Of a stretch of 64,000 bases of DNA, positions 45,263 to 56,040 are shown piece by piece. How positions within the stretch are numbered: the stretch's first letter is position 1; the number at the start of each line of letters is the position of its first letter. The position numbers and the translations under genes were made by a program. The notes beneath the pieces were generated by a model, which was given only the letters and a program-made list of their open reading frames with translations, was not told the DNA's origin and did no database searches. Source of the stretch: Escarpia spicata (Eukaryota > Annelida > Polychaeta > Sabellida > Siboglinidae); NCBI GenBank assembly GCA_963995525.1, contig OZ023214.1, positions 35,976,562-36,040,561 of the forward strand, given 5' to 3'.

Positions 45263-46548
45263 AATCGAAGGAAATACGAGAAACCAATAAATATTCCCGC
45301 CTACTCGTGCACATGTCAGGCACAACCAAAAATAAGGCGCGTCATAAACGACGCTACACCTCAGCGCTTATTGATTAAGCCTCCGCAAGTTGGCGAACAT
45401 GGTTCAATACAATATTTAACAAGATTGCCACCCAGAGCAAAAACAGATGACAAACGAAATAATAATACTTTAAGCAGGCATTCATTCCTTGAACATTTAT
45501 GTCGCATTACCGAACCTTTTTAGAAATTCATCTTCGTAGAGTGTTAGTTGTTTGCTTATTTGCAACAGTCCCGGGTTTAACAGTCTGTTGCATTAGGAAC
45601 ACGCGGACTAATCAATATTACTTGACATATCAACACGACATCGTTGTAAGATCGTCATTTCACATCACCGATGAGCAGGGGTATGATTTCCGCATCTTCC
45701 GCCGACTATCGCGTGTCTCATTGTGCGAATATGGACCACTGCAGTCAATTACGAGACAGATGAATGAGGCGTCATCAGGATCAAGATCACGCTTTCTGTG
45801 ACCAAGATCCTAATTGGTACGTGATCAACGTGGCTGGCTGTATTCGTACTAACTACAACGACGCTGCTGTGTTACGCTGAGGGAGTCTGCAATAGGCTTT
45901 GTTTCGCTTACGTTAGATAAGCCCGCAATTGTCTAGCAGAGGTTTAAATATTGATAAAGCCAGTCTCGTTGACGGAACATGTTGGGTTCCAGAGGACGCC
46001 GCCGTAAGCGCCGCTAATGCCATCTAGCGGATAATGACAAACGTTTTGTATCGTTTTGTCTTTGTTTTGGCGTCGTCAGGACTCGTGGATATCCACTTCT
46101 CTTTGTGTCGTTCAAAACTTGGATAAATACGTTTAATTTTGACTGTCCCAGTTCATTCACTTCTACACGTGACTACCTAGCAACGGACGGTGATCGAATT
46201 AGATAAATTAGCAACATGCCCATCCTCCAGATGGCGCTACATGCACGTAGACACAGAAGACGGTTTCCCGGAGTATCCGTAAATGACGTTTGTTATGACG
46301 TAAATTTATAAAGTGTTTCGCGTTGATGTTACCCAATACGTCCCCAACTGTTCGGCAGTGTTCGAGGGACATTCGCCAACAAATACACATGACGTCTGTC
46401 TAACGCACGGTACGAACCGTAAAACAGGCAAGAACACATAGACAACGAGGCATCTCGAAAACATAAAGGCGTCACTTTTCTCCCAAAAGTTTGGCGCCCG
46501 AAATGCAAACCATCTAGGAAGAAACGCGCACGCGCTCTCGCAATCATT

Positions 46549-46553
<5 letters not shown>
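45263..46553. other. No gene seen
   Basis: Contains a 24-bp match to the CR1 3' tail at 45414-45437 (TTTAACAAGATTGCCACCCA + GAG) and otherwise unique sequence. No exon recognised. Confidence 0.4.
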
Positions 46554-46579
<26 letters not shown>

Positions 46580-46626
46580 GCGCGCGCACACACACGCACG
46601 CACACACACACACACACCACACACAC
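46554..46626. repeat. (CA)n microsatellite
   Basis: ACACAC with CGCGCG and ACGC interruptions. Confidence 0.95.
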
Positions 46627-46734
46627 TATCTTAGTTAAGTTATAAGAAACACACATTCGCATTTGTCTTATAGTGGCCTAATAGAAATGTGTTCGGACGG
46701 GGAAGATCGAAAGATGCAAACGGGTTGAACCCAG

Positions 46735-47222
46735 ACTCCCCACGGTCGGTACGAACACAACCAATATAGACGTTTCACACCTGCTGGCTGGTATGACTCC
46801 TCCGGACGTCGCGCACTCCCCACGGTCGGTACGAACACAACCAATATAGACGTTCCACACTTGCTGGCTGGTATGACTCGTCCGGACGTCGCGCACTTCC
46901 CACGGTCGGTACGAACACAACCAATATAGACGTTCCACACCTGCTGGCTGGTATGACTCCTCCGGACGTCGCGCACTCCCCACGGTCGGTACGAACACAA
47001 CCAATATAGACGTTCCACACCTGCTGGCTGGTATGACTCCTCCGGACGTCGCGCACTCCCCACGGTCGGTACGAACACAACCAATATAGACGTTCCACAC
47101 TTGCTGGCTGGTATGACTCGTCCGGACGTCGCGCACTCCCCACGGTCGATACGAACACAACCAGTGTAGACGTTCCACACCTGCTGGCTGGTATGACTCC
47201 TCCGGACGTCGCACACTTCCCC
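46735..47222. repeat. 80-bp minisatellite, six units
   Basis: CACGGTCGGTACGAACACAA marks each unit and starts at 46741, 46821, 46901, 46981, 47061 and 47141: exactly 80 bp each. Two variants alternate: A (cacacCtgctgg...actcC) and B (cacacTtgctgg...actcG), in the order A-B-A-A-B-A, suggesting a 240-bp block duplicated once. The minus strand has no stop in any of the three frames throughout the array. Because 80 is not a multiple of three, each frame cycles through the same three peptides. Confidence 0.95.
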
Positions 47223-47872
47223 GGTCGCTTGGGACGATCGAACATGGGCAATCCTAACACATCAACAGGCAGTGTGGAAGAGACGACAACATGCACCGCC
47301 AGACGGAATAACCCCTGCCAAATCCCCGCCAGCAAGGTCTTCGAGATCGATGACATATCAAATTTGTAGAGTGACATATATCCGGAACCATATAGGTCAT
47401 GATGAGATTTTTTCCTTTAATTATTTGTGTATCTTATATCTTCCGGCATTGAGTTCCAGGGTATCTGCCCGGACACCGAGAAATTAAGGCCCGTCAGATC
47501 AGCACGTCGAAGGTTGTAGGTAAGCAAGTATGTTGTCAGAAGATATAGGGGTGACTATCCGGGCTACTTTCTCTATTGCGATACTATTGCGATAGCTTTA
47601 TTACAATTGCTATACAGTTGCGATATTGTCATAGCTATTGCGACAATATCGCCATAGTAGGTATATGAATAGAGAAATAGCAACAAAACACTCCCAAACC
47701 ATTACACGTGTGTGATAGAAAGACGTTGATTCACACTGGTGAATCCGTGAATGACGCTGCCGTGGTCGCCAACTGTTGATGGGTGGTCGATCAAATATGT
47801 AAAAATAAGAAATGTTGTTGAAAAGCTTGCTTACGACCAACACTTGAGTGAATCACACGTATGCGAACACAT
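47223..47872. other. No gene seen
   Basis: Contains a short patch of GCGATA/TATCGC-like words near 47575-47655 (ttgcgatagct, ttgcgatattg) but no gene. Confidence 0.4.
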
Positions 47873-47875
47873 ACA

Positions 47876-47931
<56 letters not shown>

Positions 47932-47975
47932 CCCGCACGCACGCACCCGCACGCACGCACGCGTACGCACGCACT
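47873..47975. repeat. (CGCA)n microsatellite, about 100 bp
   Basis: Near-perfect ACGC tetranucleotide array with a few CCGC variants at its end; same motif as 10216-10315. Confidence 0.95.
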
Positions 47976-50705
47976 GTCATTACGACACTATTAGGCTTAT
48001 AAAATATTGAAAACGTGTTCCACTTCAGAAATACTATATGTGCTGCATCATAATAGGTATTCTTATGGATATAGCTACTGACATCGATAAGACAGTGTCA
48101 TTTCCCATTTCGCATAGGAACCATTATGGGAAAATTAAATACCATGAAAATTATATATAACCAGTTATGAATTTTATCCTCGTATTGTGTGCATTATATC
48201 CCATAAATATAAACCAAAATGTCGTACATTTGCGTATGACTGATGTTCACACCAAGTGAATGAACGAGAATTTTATTCGAAAACACCCAAGGGTCGTTCC
48301 GCTAAAAGCACAGCAGATCGTTTGCCTACACTGCCAATTGATTGGTCGAACCATTCAATGAATTTTGTAGCAATTGCAATTCATGATTTCCCTCTCCAGT
48401 CTTTAGAACGAGAACGTCCCATGTTCCGTGTGTATCATCTTTCATTTCTTTTCCAGTGTAACGGGCCGAGAGTGATCCCGTGCTAGGAGCAGATATTTGC
48501 GTACTGCGCTTGTGCACTTGCAAGCACTGTTAAAACGTTTACTTGCAGGGGCGGATCTAGAGAGGGTAGTCTAGGTAGGGGGCCCAAAAACCTCAAATTG
48601 CATCCCCTTGATGCTAGCAGAAACGACTGGCGGCCGAACCAAATTCATATTGGGTGAACGGAGCTTCAGAACGACTCCGTTATTTGAACTTGACATATAG
48701 AGATGGGTGGTCAGTGTGTGCTGTTGAAGAATTTCCGCCGGATCTTCAGCACCACTCGGCCGTAGTATGGTCGGATACTGACATCGGAAAACGGGGAAGG
48801 GGTGCTGTGACTAATTGTGTCTAGCCTGAAAAGAATTGCACGAACTTTTACGTTTACATTTATACTATGTACCATAAAGTTTACATATTAAACTTAAATG
48901 CATTACTAGCACAAACCACTCTAGAAGCTACGCCTACTCCTAACACAGCCTTTGTTGCGACCTACTCCTGGCACGGGACAACTGTAGGCCCGTTACACCG
49001 GTTTAACTTCACGCAACGTATCTTTCATTTATTTCCTGTGTACTGACACGCAACGTTGCCGTTGACCATCTGACGGATGAAAGGTTGTACCGTGCGGTGT
49101 GCGCATTTCACGAACAATACACGCGGGGATGCTTTAAGGTCCATCTGCAAATGTTTAGTTCGTCCTCGCAAGCCAGGGGCGGTAGGTGTACTACACTATC
49201 CCTGGCATGTATCCCACGCAATGTACGCCAGTACGCTAAATCGATACTACTCCTTGGCACCTCTTGTTGTCCCCGTCCCGTGATTCCAGGAACCAGGTAA
49301 ACTTCAAAGAGCCATTCCAGAAAAATGCCGCCGACCAGTAACAAGACAAAATGAATAACAATTACAGTTGCAGTCTGAGTTAAGCCACCATTTAAACTGT
49401 TTTTAAGGAAGTGTATGCAAACATGTGCGACATGGACAACAGTGTTGAGAGACTAGGGGTGAGACAAGCGTGAGAAAGAGTATTGGATGCTGTAAAGAGT
49501 ATTTGAGTTGTTACGCCACAACGCCACAAATTCGTTGGGCATTTTACAAATGCTACATGACAATAAACCGTCTGCTACTACTTACATGTTTGATCATAGT
49601 TGCTACCGCATAGGTCCCAGAGACACGTTGGCATTTGATGGTAGTCACTAAGTTATACTTTCGCAATTAATCTCCCAATTACTGGTCGCCACGTACGGTC
49701 AGCGGCAAAATAAACGTATGGCACGCGGATATTATGTTTCGTTTTTTGTGTCGTTTTACCTTAAAATTGCACATTATGTAAACACATTTATAGTTATATG
49801 GAGTCGAGGGAAGTGATATGTAGTGTACGTATAGCGCTTGTTGATTCATAGGACATAAATGTATTGAAAAGATGGACGATCTCAGAATGTATTAAAAGCC
49901 AAATCAACGCGTACAGGCCTCAAAACACCAAGATCATAATTATTTGTGAAATCCACGTTTCGACAACTCGATGCGACAGGGATAATAACATTTTGTTGGC
50001 ATCCCCTGGCTCGTGAGAATGTTTCAGTAGACATGGCAATGTAAAAAAGGTGTGCTGTGATTGTAGTTTGACTGATGTAGGCGATGTCTTGGTCGTGTTT
50101 TAATTTACTGCTATGCTCAATTCGGCCTGCGTTTGTCAATGAATGTATGTTCTAAGCCAATGAAGAATAGATACATGATCGCAGTTTACAGTTACATCCT
50201 ATAGTACTTTATTAGACGACAACGGGTCGGGGGTAATTGGAGGCTGCCATCTTTCAACTCGTCCAGTATGCTATTTTTGGAGCAGGACAATGAATTGCGG
50301 ACAGGTAACGAATTTAAGAGAATCTGAAGCCGGGGAGCGTGGTCGTAAACCTAAACGTTACTACGGCAGGATGCAGCGTCAACCGTTGACAAAGGGCTTA
50401 CTGTCGTGTCATATATCAGCTAAACAATTCACATTAGCTTAACTCCAGAGCTTGATATATTTTATCAACGTGGACATATATTTGAGTTACGTCCTGGTTT
50501 ACGGTACACGAATAGAGTGCCAATGATGTTTAGACGATCACCACTTTCAGTAAATTGTTGGCACTCTAACAAATGAACAATACATTATGAACAGAAAACA
50601 GGAAGCGTGTGCAGACTGCGACACTTATGGTAAACACAGACTATCATTGATTTTGTATTTGGTAATTGACAGCCTATACACGTTTCAGTGAAGCAAGGAT
50701 TTATG
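47976..50705. other. No gene seen; possible transposon terminus at 48547
   Basis: No exon is recognised. At 48547 the word CAGGGGCGGATCTAGAG resembles the CAGGGGCGGAT(C/T)-type terminus of hAT elements common in invertebrates. A matching right terminus was not found. Confidence 0.4.
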
Positions 50706-50995
50706 TGGAGCGCAGTGGCCCAGTGGCTAGAGCATCACAGAGAACCCGGTTTCGAATTATGTGCTGCCATGTCGATCTTCGGACAGATTTGTTCACTCTA
50801 CGTTGCTCCAGTTCACACAGCTTTCCGAATGAGTGTCTAGCTGTAGACAATGGTGGCTATTTGTGTGCGCATTGTCTTCGCGCAGTATACGCAGCTTAGA
50901 TGAATGCTTCCCAGAGAAGTCGAAATGGTGTTGATGGAACAGGTCTTGCAGGGAGGAAAGTGTAAAGGGCTTTAAACAGTACTAACGACTGGGCA
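50706..50995 (+). mobile_element. tRNA-derived SINE, copy 1
   Basis: Head: TGGAGCGCAGTGGCCCAGTG GCTAGAGCATC (box A) and GGTTTCGAATT (box B). Body: TTCACTCTACGTTGCTCCAG TTCACACAGC, GAATGAGTGTCTAGCTGTAG, CAATGGTGGCTATTTGTG, CCCAGAGAAGTCGAAATGG and CTTTAAACAGTACTAACGAC. All of these recur in the same order at 59299-59612. Transcribed by RNA polymerase III and mobilised by a LINE, by analogy with other SINEs; the partner LINE was not identified. Confidence 0.8.
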
Positions 50996-51194
50996 CATGC
51001 CTCATTACTTATTAGCGGGAACATCACTATATCAGTTGTTTGCCTTCTTCATCCCACTTGCAGATAGGGAAACCAGGCCGGTCGCATCGAAGTGCTAGGA
51101 ACTTGCGATTAGGGTCGGTTGTAACAGCTGTGTTTACAATTTCAATGTCTTATTTACGTTTACCCAAAACTAAACTATGTGACCAAACAACTAG

Positions 51195-51470
51195 CATTAG
51201 AGAATATAATAAAGAAGAGAAAATGGAGGAGGAAAGGACACACACTCAGGAAAACCTACTGCAACAAACATCACACGATGCAATTACATGGAACCCCCAG
51301 GGAAGAAAAGAAGGGGAAGGCTGAGAAATACCTGGCAGAGACACACCGAAAGCGAAATATAGCAGATGGGGTACATCGGGAGAAAAATTGCGAAAATTAC
51401 ATAAAACCGACAACAATGGGGACCATGCCCAGCAAGCAAACAAGCCTAAGTAAGTAAATAATATTTAAAA
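51195..51470 (+). pseudogene. RTE-like LINE 3' end with TAAG tail
   Basis: The frames give ENIIKKRKWRRKGHTLRK, then TWNPQGRKEGEG and further remnants. This matches the usual 'IKKRKWRWIGHTLRKP...LTWNPQGKRKRGRP' C-terminal end of this LINE type. The segment ends in AAGTAAGTAAATAA, a short tetranucleotide tail. Confidence 0.75.
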
Positions 51471-51529
51471 ACGAGGAACAGATGAGGTCGGTTTAAATAT
51501 GATTCCTAACGTTACTCAATTTGGAATTT

Positions 51530-53040
51530 GCCTGTCTGTCTCTTAGCATTACTCGTTAGCTGGGACGCGATCAATTCCAGAATGATTACTGCCAAATTCA
51601 TGACAAGAAAGAAGAATATAACGATTAACGTGATACAGTGCTATACTCCCACAAACGATGCGGACGAGGAAAGGAAAGATGACTTCTACAACAGACTGCA
51701 CAATGTACTTGAAGAACAAGGGCTGAAGGACGTACCATTCTGATGGGCGACTTCAACGCAAAGATGGGAGATAACAACACAGGTTATGAGCATGCCATGG
51801 GCAAGCATGGATTAGGACATATGAATGAAAATGGAGAACAGTTCGCAGATCTATGTACCATGGACTGCCTGGTCATAGGAGGAAGTGTCTTCCCACATAA
51901 AGACATTCACAAGGCAACCTGGGGATCACCTAACCATATTACTGATAATCAAATAGACCATGTGTGTGTTGGACAGAAGTCCAGACGGTCGCTGCAGGAT
52001 GTGAGAGTGAAGAGAGGGGCTGACGCTGCTTGTGATCACCAACCTGGTGGTGACAACACTCAAGCTTCATCTTAAGAGGCACACAGCACAGGGCAGCAGC
52101 ACAAGAACACGTTACAACATAGATCTACAGAAGGACAAGGGAACGACAGAAAAGTACCGGATCAGCCTCTCGAACAGATACCAGGAGCTACAAGAATTAT
52201 ATGATAGCAACACTGAACTAGAACCGTAGTGGCAACAAGCAAAGAAGATGTGGACTGGTGGTTGTGAAGAGACGGTAGGCAGAAAGAAAACAAAGCACAA
52301 AGACTGGATGACAGCCGACACATTACTCAAGCTACAAGTTCGAAAGGAAAATAAGGCGATACTGAACAGCAGAAAAACTAGAGCAACAAAAGCAGAAGCC
52401 CAAGCACAGTACATACAAGCTTAGAAGGAGGTACAGAAGAGCATCAGAAAAGACAAGAGAAGCATGGTGGACAACCTGAAGGACAACCTTTCAACACAGG
52501 CAGAGGAGGCAGCAGCAAAAAGAAGAAACATGAAAGATATATAGGGAATATAACACAACAAAGAAGTTGGCAGGCACGTATCAACCAAGGGATAAACCAA
52601 CTAAAGACAAGCAAGGAAAAGCCCTCACCACGGTTGACAACCAACTAAAGAGATGAGTGGAGCACTTCACAGAACTATTAAACCGACACACTCAAGAAGA
52701 TCCCCAGGTCATCCCCCTAGCATAGACAGTTCTACCCGTAAACTGTGATAAACCTAGCAGAACAGAAATCAAGAACGCTATCAAGAAACTGAAGAACGGA
52801 AAAGCAGCAGGGCCGGATTAAATACCAGCAGAGGAGATAAAGGCAGATATTAACATATCCACGGAAATTCTGCACTGCCTCGTATAGAAAGTCTGGGAAG
52901 ACGAAAGAGTTCCAGGGGAATGGATAAAGGGACTCGTAGTCAAGCTCCCCAAGAAAGGAGATATCAGAGAATGCAAGAATATACTATAGAGGAATAATGT
53001 TACTATCAATCCCGGGAAAAGTGCTGAACAGACATGTTGG
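51530..53040 (+). pseudogene. RTE-type LINE endonuclease and N-terminal reverse transcriptase, truncated
   Basis: AINSRMITAKFMTRKKNITI, YTPTNDADEERKDDFYNRL, LMGDFNAKMGDNNTGYEHAM (51743; catalytic G-D-F-N), KATWGSPNHITDNQIDHVCV and CDHQ are the endonuclease. They are followed by the linker (52080-52400) and fragments of the reverse transcriptase start (KAAGPD.IPAE near 52800). Homology stops at about 53040. Frameshifts at 51742 and about 52035 and several stops inactivate it. It is an RTE element distinct from the one at 42750-44220. Confidence 0.8.
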
Positions 53041-53440
53041 TTAGTTGAGTTTGCTTATCCATTTCTGGACGTTGCAGCCTTAATGGATTGTCTATAGACA
53101 GCTCTTTCATTTGCCAGTTTCCCAACTCGCCAGACGTCTGCTCCCATCCATTCATCTATGTCCTTCTCTTATTGTCTGCTAGGGTTTGCTCTGCTTTTGC
53201 CTTCCACTCTTCCTTCCATTATTAGTCTCTCTAGAGATTGATGCCGTTTCACATGGCCGAAATAACTTAGTTTCTGTTTCTTTACAAAGTTCAGTGTTCA
53301 GACCACGAAACTCGTAATAATTTTCTGTAACACTTGTTTTCAAATGCATTAATACGTTTAATAATGTTCTTATTAAGAGTCCAGGTTTCGCATCCGAACG
53401 TAGCAGTTGTAATATACACATAGACATGTAAATACGATTA
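53040..53440 (-). pseudogene. LINE 3'-end fragment on the minus strand
   Basis: The minus strand reads TATFGCETWTL-like (53405), INAFENKCYRKLLRVSW, KLSYFGHVKRH.SLERLIMEG and RVEGKSRANPSRQ with frameshifts. This is the common C-terminal block 'KLKYFGHVKRH.SLE...MEGRVEGKR.RGRP' of an RTE/NTR-type LINE. It abuts the plus-strand RTE piece, so one element may have inserted into or next to the other. Confidence 0.65.
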
Positions 53441-53635
53441 ATTCAAAATATTAAAAGGACCAGAATTTGTAGTGAACTAGTAACAATATCATGTACACTA
53501 AGACAATTGACAAGAATGACTTGAATTATTTTCACTTGACGTTAACGTGGAATAACATTATATTTTGCAGAAGTACTAATGCAACAAAACTATCATTCTT
53601 TGAAAATAATAATTTTACGTTTATTTTTGTTTCAG

Positions 53636-53687
53636 AGTCGTAGTCTGGAACGATGGAAGTCACCCTACTTAAAAGATGATTATCCTG
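53636..53687 (+). CDS. Unidentified gene, internal exon a (52 bp)
   Basis: Preceded by TTTTTGTTTCAG (acceptor at 53634-53635) and followed by GTAAAA. The only open frame reads SRSLERWKSPYLKDDYP plus one base, phase 1. It joins in frame to the exon at 54133, whose first two bases complete a Glu codon. Upstream exons were not recognised. I do not know the protein family. Confidence 0.55.
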
Positions 53688-54132
53688 GTAAAATTTTCCA
53701 AATTAGTTTTTTTAATGATATGTTGGCAATATGCTAATCTTTTCATTTTTAGCAGACCATAATGTGTAAATCAGAAACATGTTTATTGTTACTTTGTTGT
53801 TGTTGTTCTCCTCTTGTTTCCCTGTTTGTCAGCTGGTCTTGATATTGATCCTTGCTCAATTTAAAAACAAATATTAAGTTAGTAATTTTTAATATGAATA
53901 TAGTTTCTTGGCTTACGTCATAATTTCATTTCTGGAAAATTTTTCTTTTAAACATTAAAACATATGTGTATGACTAAGGCAATTTTCTTGAATTTGGAAC
54001 AAAGGTCTTACTCAAGAAATATAAATTTAGAGAAACATGTACTTAATACTGCAATTCAGTTATTGATTTGATATAGTATTCTTACTGATAAATACATATT
54101 TGTTTCATTTCATATATATTATTTTTTTTCAG

Positions 54133-54694
54133 AATTTTTTACAGACAACAGCCAATCGCACCGTAGATACGAAACACGTCGATCTGTACTGAGGGGTCAC
54201 CTCTCCCCAGCTAGCTTGCTGAAGGATTCCAAACGCACCCAGTTCTTGGACAGCACCCACGGTGTTTACAGCCGAAGGGTTGGGGCATACACAGTCAGAA
54301 CATATACTGTGATTGACCATAAGACAGCCATTTTGCCAGAAGCAGGAATGCCAAGATCAGAGAAGGAGGAAGGAAGACATACACCCCTCTCTGACATCGG
54401 ATACAAACGGGGATACCAATTTGCAAGCGGCGACACTTGTGACATCAACGATGATGTCGCTGAGAGACATTTGTCAGCACGGAGTGAAAGTGCAAAGGTC
54501 GTCACATCGACGAACGGAGATAAGGAAAATAGAAAGGTCACGGGGGAGAGACCAATGAGGAAAAGGTGGAGCAAGACTGGATTGCGTGAAACCATGGCAA
54601 CCGATGATGATGTCACGAGTTCTACGAGTTCGAGCAGTGGCTCAAGAAGTGTAAAATCCGACAGCAAAACTGCCAAATACATCACAACCAAGAG
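54133..54694 (+). CDS. Unidentified gene, exon b (basic, Ser-rich)
   Basis: The acceptor is a T-rich tract and AG at 54131-54132. About 187 codons remain open: EFFTDNSQSHRRYETRRS, VLRGHLSPASLLKDSKRTQF, a Tyr/Thr/Val patch (VGAYTVRTYTV), then a charged region with a Ser-rich stretch (TSSTSSSSGSRSVKSD) and KYITTKR. The frame either stops at TGA 54696-54698 or is spliced at AG|GTGAAG (donor GT at 54695-54696). Composition suggests a largely disordered, basic protein. No family recognised, no transmembrane segment. Length and clean splice signals on the left argue for a real exon; conservation would decide. Confidence 0.55.
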
Positions 54695-54698
54695 GTGA

Positions 54699-55207
54699 AG
54701 AAAACAAGTAACTGTGTGTTTATAATTGAAAAATATGTGAAAACCACATTAGTCTGTCTTCTCTTCTGTCAGATATTAAATGTTAGGTTACCTTGGAGCC
54801 TCATTGATCAGAACACTTTGGTCCCCAATGTGTGCACTTGTGTATGCGTGTGTGAGTGTTTGTGGCCACACTAACCAGTTTTCCGTGTAAATAAATCATT
54901 CAAATAACTAGGTATCTTAGCATCCCAGGAAATGATGAATTAATGCCAAGGTTTCCAGTTTAGTATGGTTCCACTGTATTGATTAAGTTAATAATCAAAA
55001 TACTTTAGACAGTCCTTCTGTGTGAACTATATGCACTAACACGAGCTGTGTGGAATCACTGAAGTAAAACAAACAAATCAGCAATATACTGTTTGTTTTA
55101 TACATTTTCTGAAACATTCATGTTAGTACTGCCAACCTTGATATCTCATCTTGTTTCACGCACTCACATACAAACTCATCCAGCAACGTACTTTGATTTC
55201 CCGACAG
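54699..55207 (+). other. Putative intron of the unidentified gene
   Basis: AT-rich sequence with a TG-rich patch (54836-54862), flanked by a GTGAAG donor-like and a CAG acceptor-like sequence. No other content recognised. Confidence 0.4.
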
Positions 55208-55557
55208 GACAGTCGTCTGAAAACTCCCTAGTCGGCGAAGTCACAGATTCAGTGGCTTCACCTGTTGCCAAAACAGAGCAGGTTGCACAGCACTCGATTG
55301 GTGACGATTTTCGGAACTTTTTCGGCATGGATCCAAATCAAAGTCGAAACAAACGTGGTCAAAGCAGAGGTCAAAGGGTCAAGGAGACAGGGACGTTGAG
55401 GAACCCTATGAGAAGATCAAACAGAGGTGTTTGGAAGAGGGGTGCCTTTGGAAAGATCCTAGCTTCCCGGCCTGTGATGAATCCATTTACTTCCAGGAGA
55501 AACCGTCTGTCACTGTGGCCGGTGGAATGGAAACGTCAAATGCGAGATAAATGCTAA
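55208..55557 (+). CDS. Unidentified gene, probable terminal exon c (very basic C-terminus)
   Basis: The preceding sequence offers acceptors at ...CCCGACAG (55207) and ...GGACAG (55212). The frame reads QSSENSLVGEVTDSVASPVA, GDDFRNFFGMDPNQSRNKRG, RRSNRGVWKRGAFGKILASR and ends WPVEWKRQMRDKC with TAA at 55555-55557. It is rich in Arg, Asn, Ser and Gly, and about 115 codons long. It is probably the last exon of the gene above, but the phase of the GTGAAG donor at 54695 does not match either acceptor. The exact join, or an intervening exon, is unresolved. Confidence 0.45.
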
Positions 55558-56040
55558 AATACAGTGCACTCTGGACAAGTCGAACCTGCAGGGACCCATG
55601 GAAATATTTCTACTTATCCATAGTTCCACTTATCAGGATCTATGTAGTTTTGTTTTGTATGTTGTTGTCTTTGCACAAAGTCTGTTTTGTTCTGATCCAC
55701 ACTAAAATACGCACAAATAATGCAGTGCAGTAAAAGTAGATGTGAAAGAGTAACTAATCTTACAAAATAACTACCAATATGGAAATATAATTTTATATAT
55801 GTGTTGGCCGAAGGAATGTCAATGTTTAGTAGTAGAGTTTAATGAAATTCGAATTAACAGAATAAAAGAAACATGAATGTACTTATCTGAAACATCAACT
55901 TAAGAGAAATCAACTGATGCAGATTTGTACCATATGAGATACAAAGACAGTCGGGACTGAGGAAAAATGGTAAACTTTAGCAAAAATTGATTGAACCGAG
56001 TTCGAGTTATGTGGAATGCACTGTATCTTTGTGTAGATAT
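55558..56040. other. 3' flank of the unidentified gene
   Basis: Contains AATAAA-like words (for example 'gaataaaagaa' at 55860) that could serve as polyadenylation signals. Nothing else seen. Confidence 0.4.

Noticed and set aside
46668..47377. Three overlapping minus-strand frames of about 180-200 codons as a gene
   Set aside because: They are produced by one 80-bp repeat lacking stops in all frames; no splice signals or unique coding sequence support a protein. Kept as a finding about the repeat only.
54266..54691. 141-codon minus-strand frame opposite the unidentified exon
   Set aside because: The plus strand has a T-rich acceptor and an in-phase partner exon; the minus frame lacks such signals.
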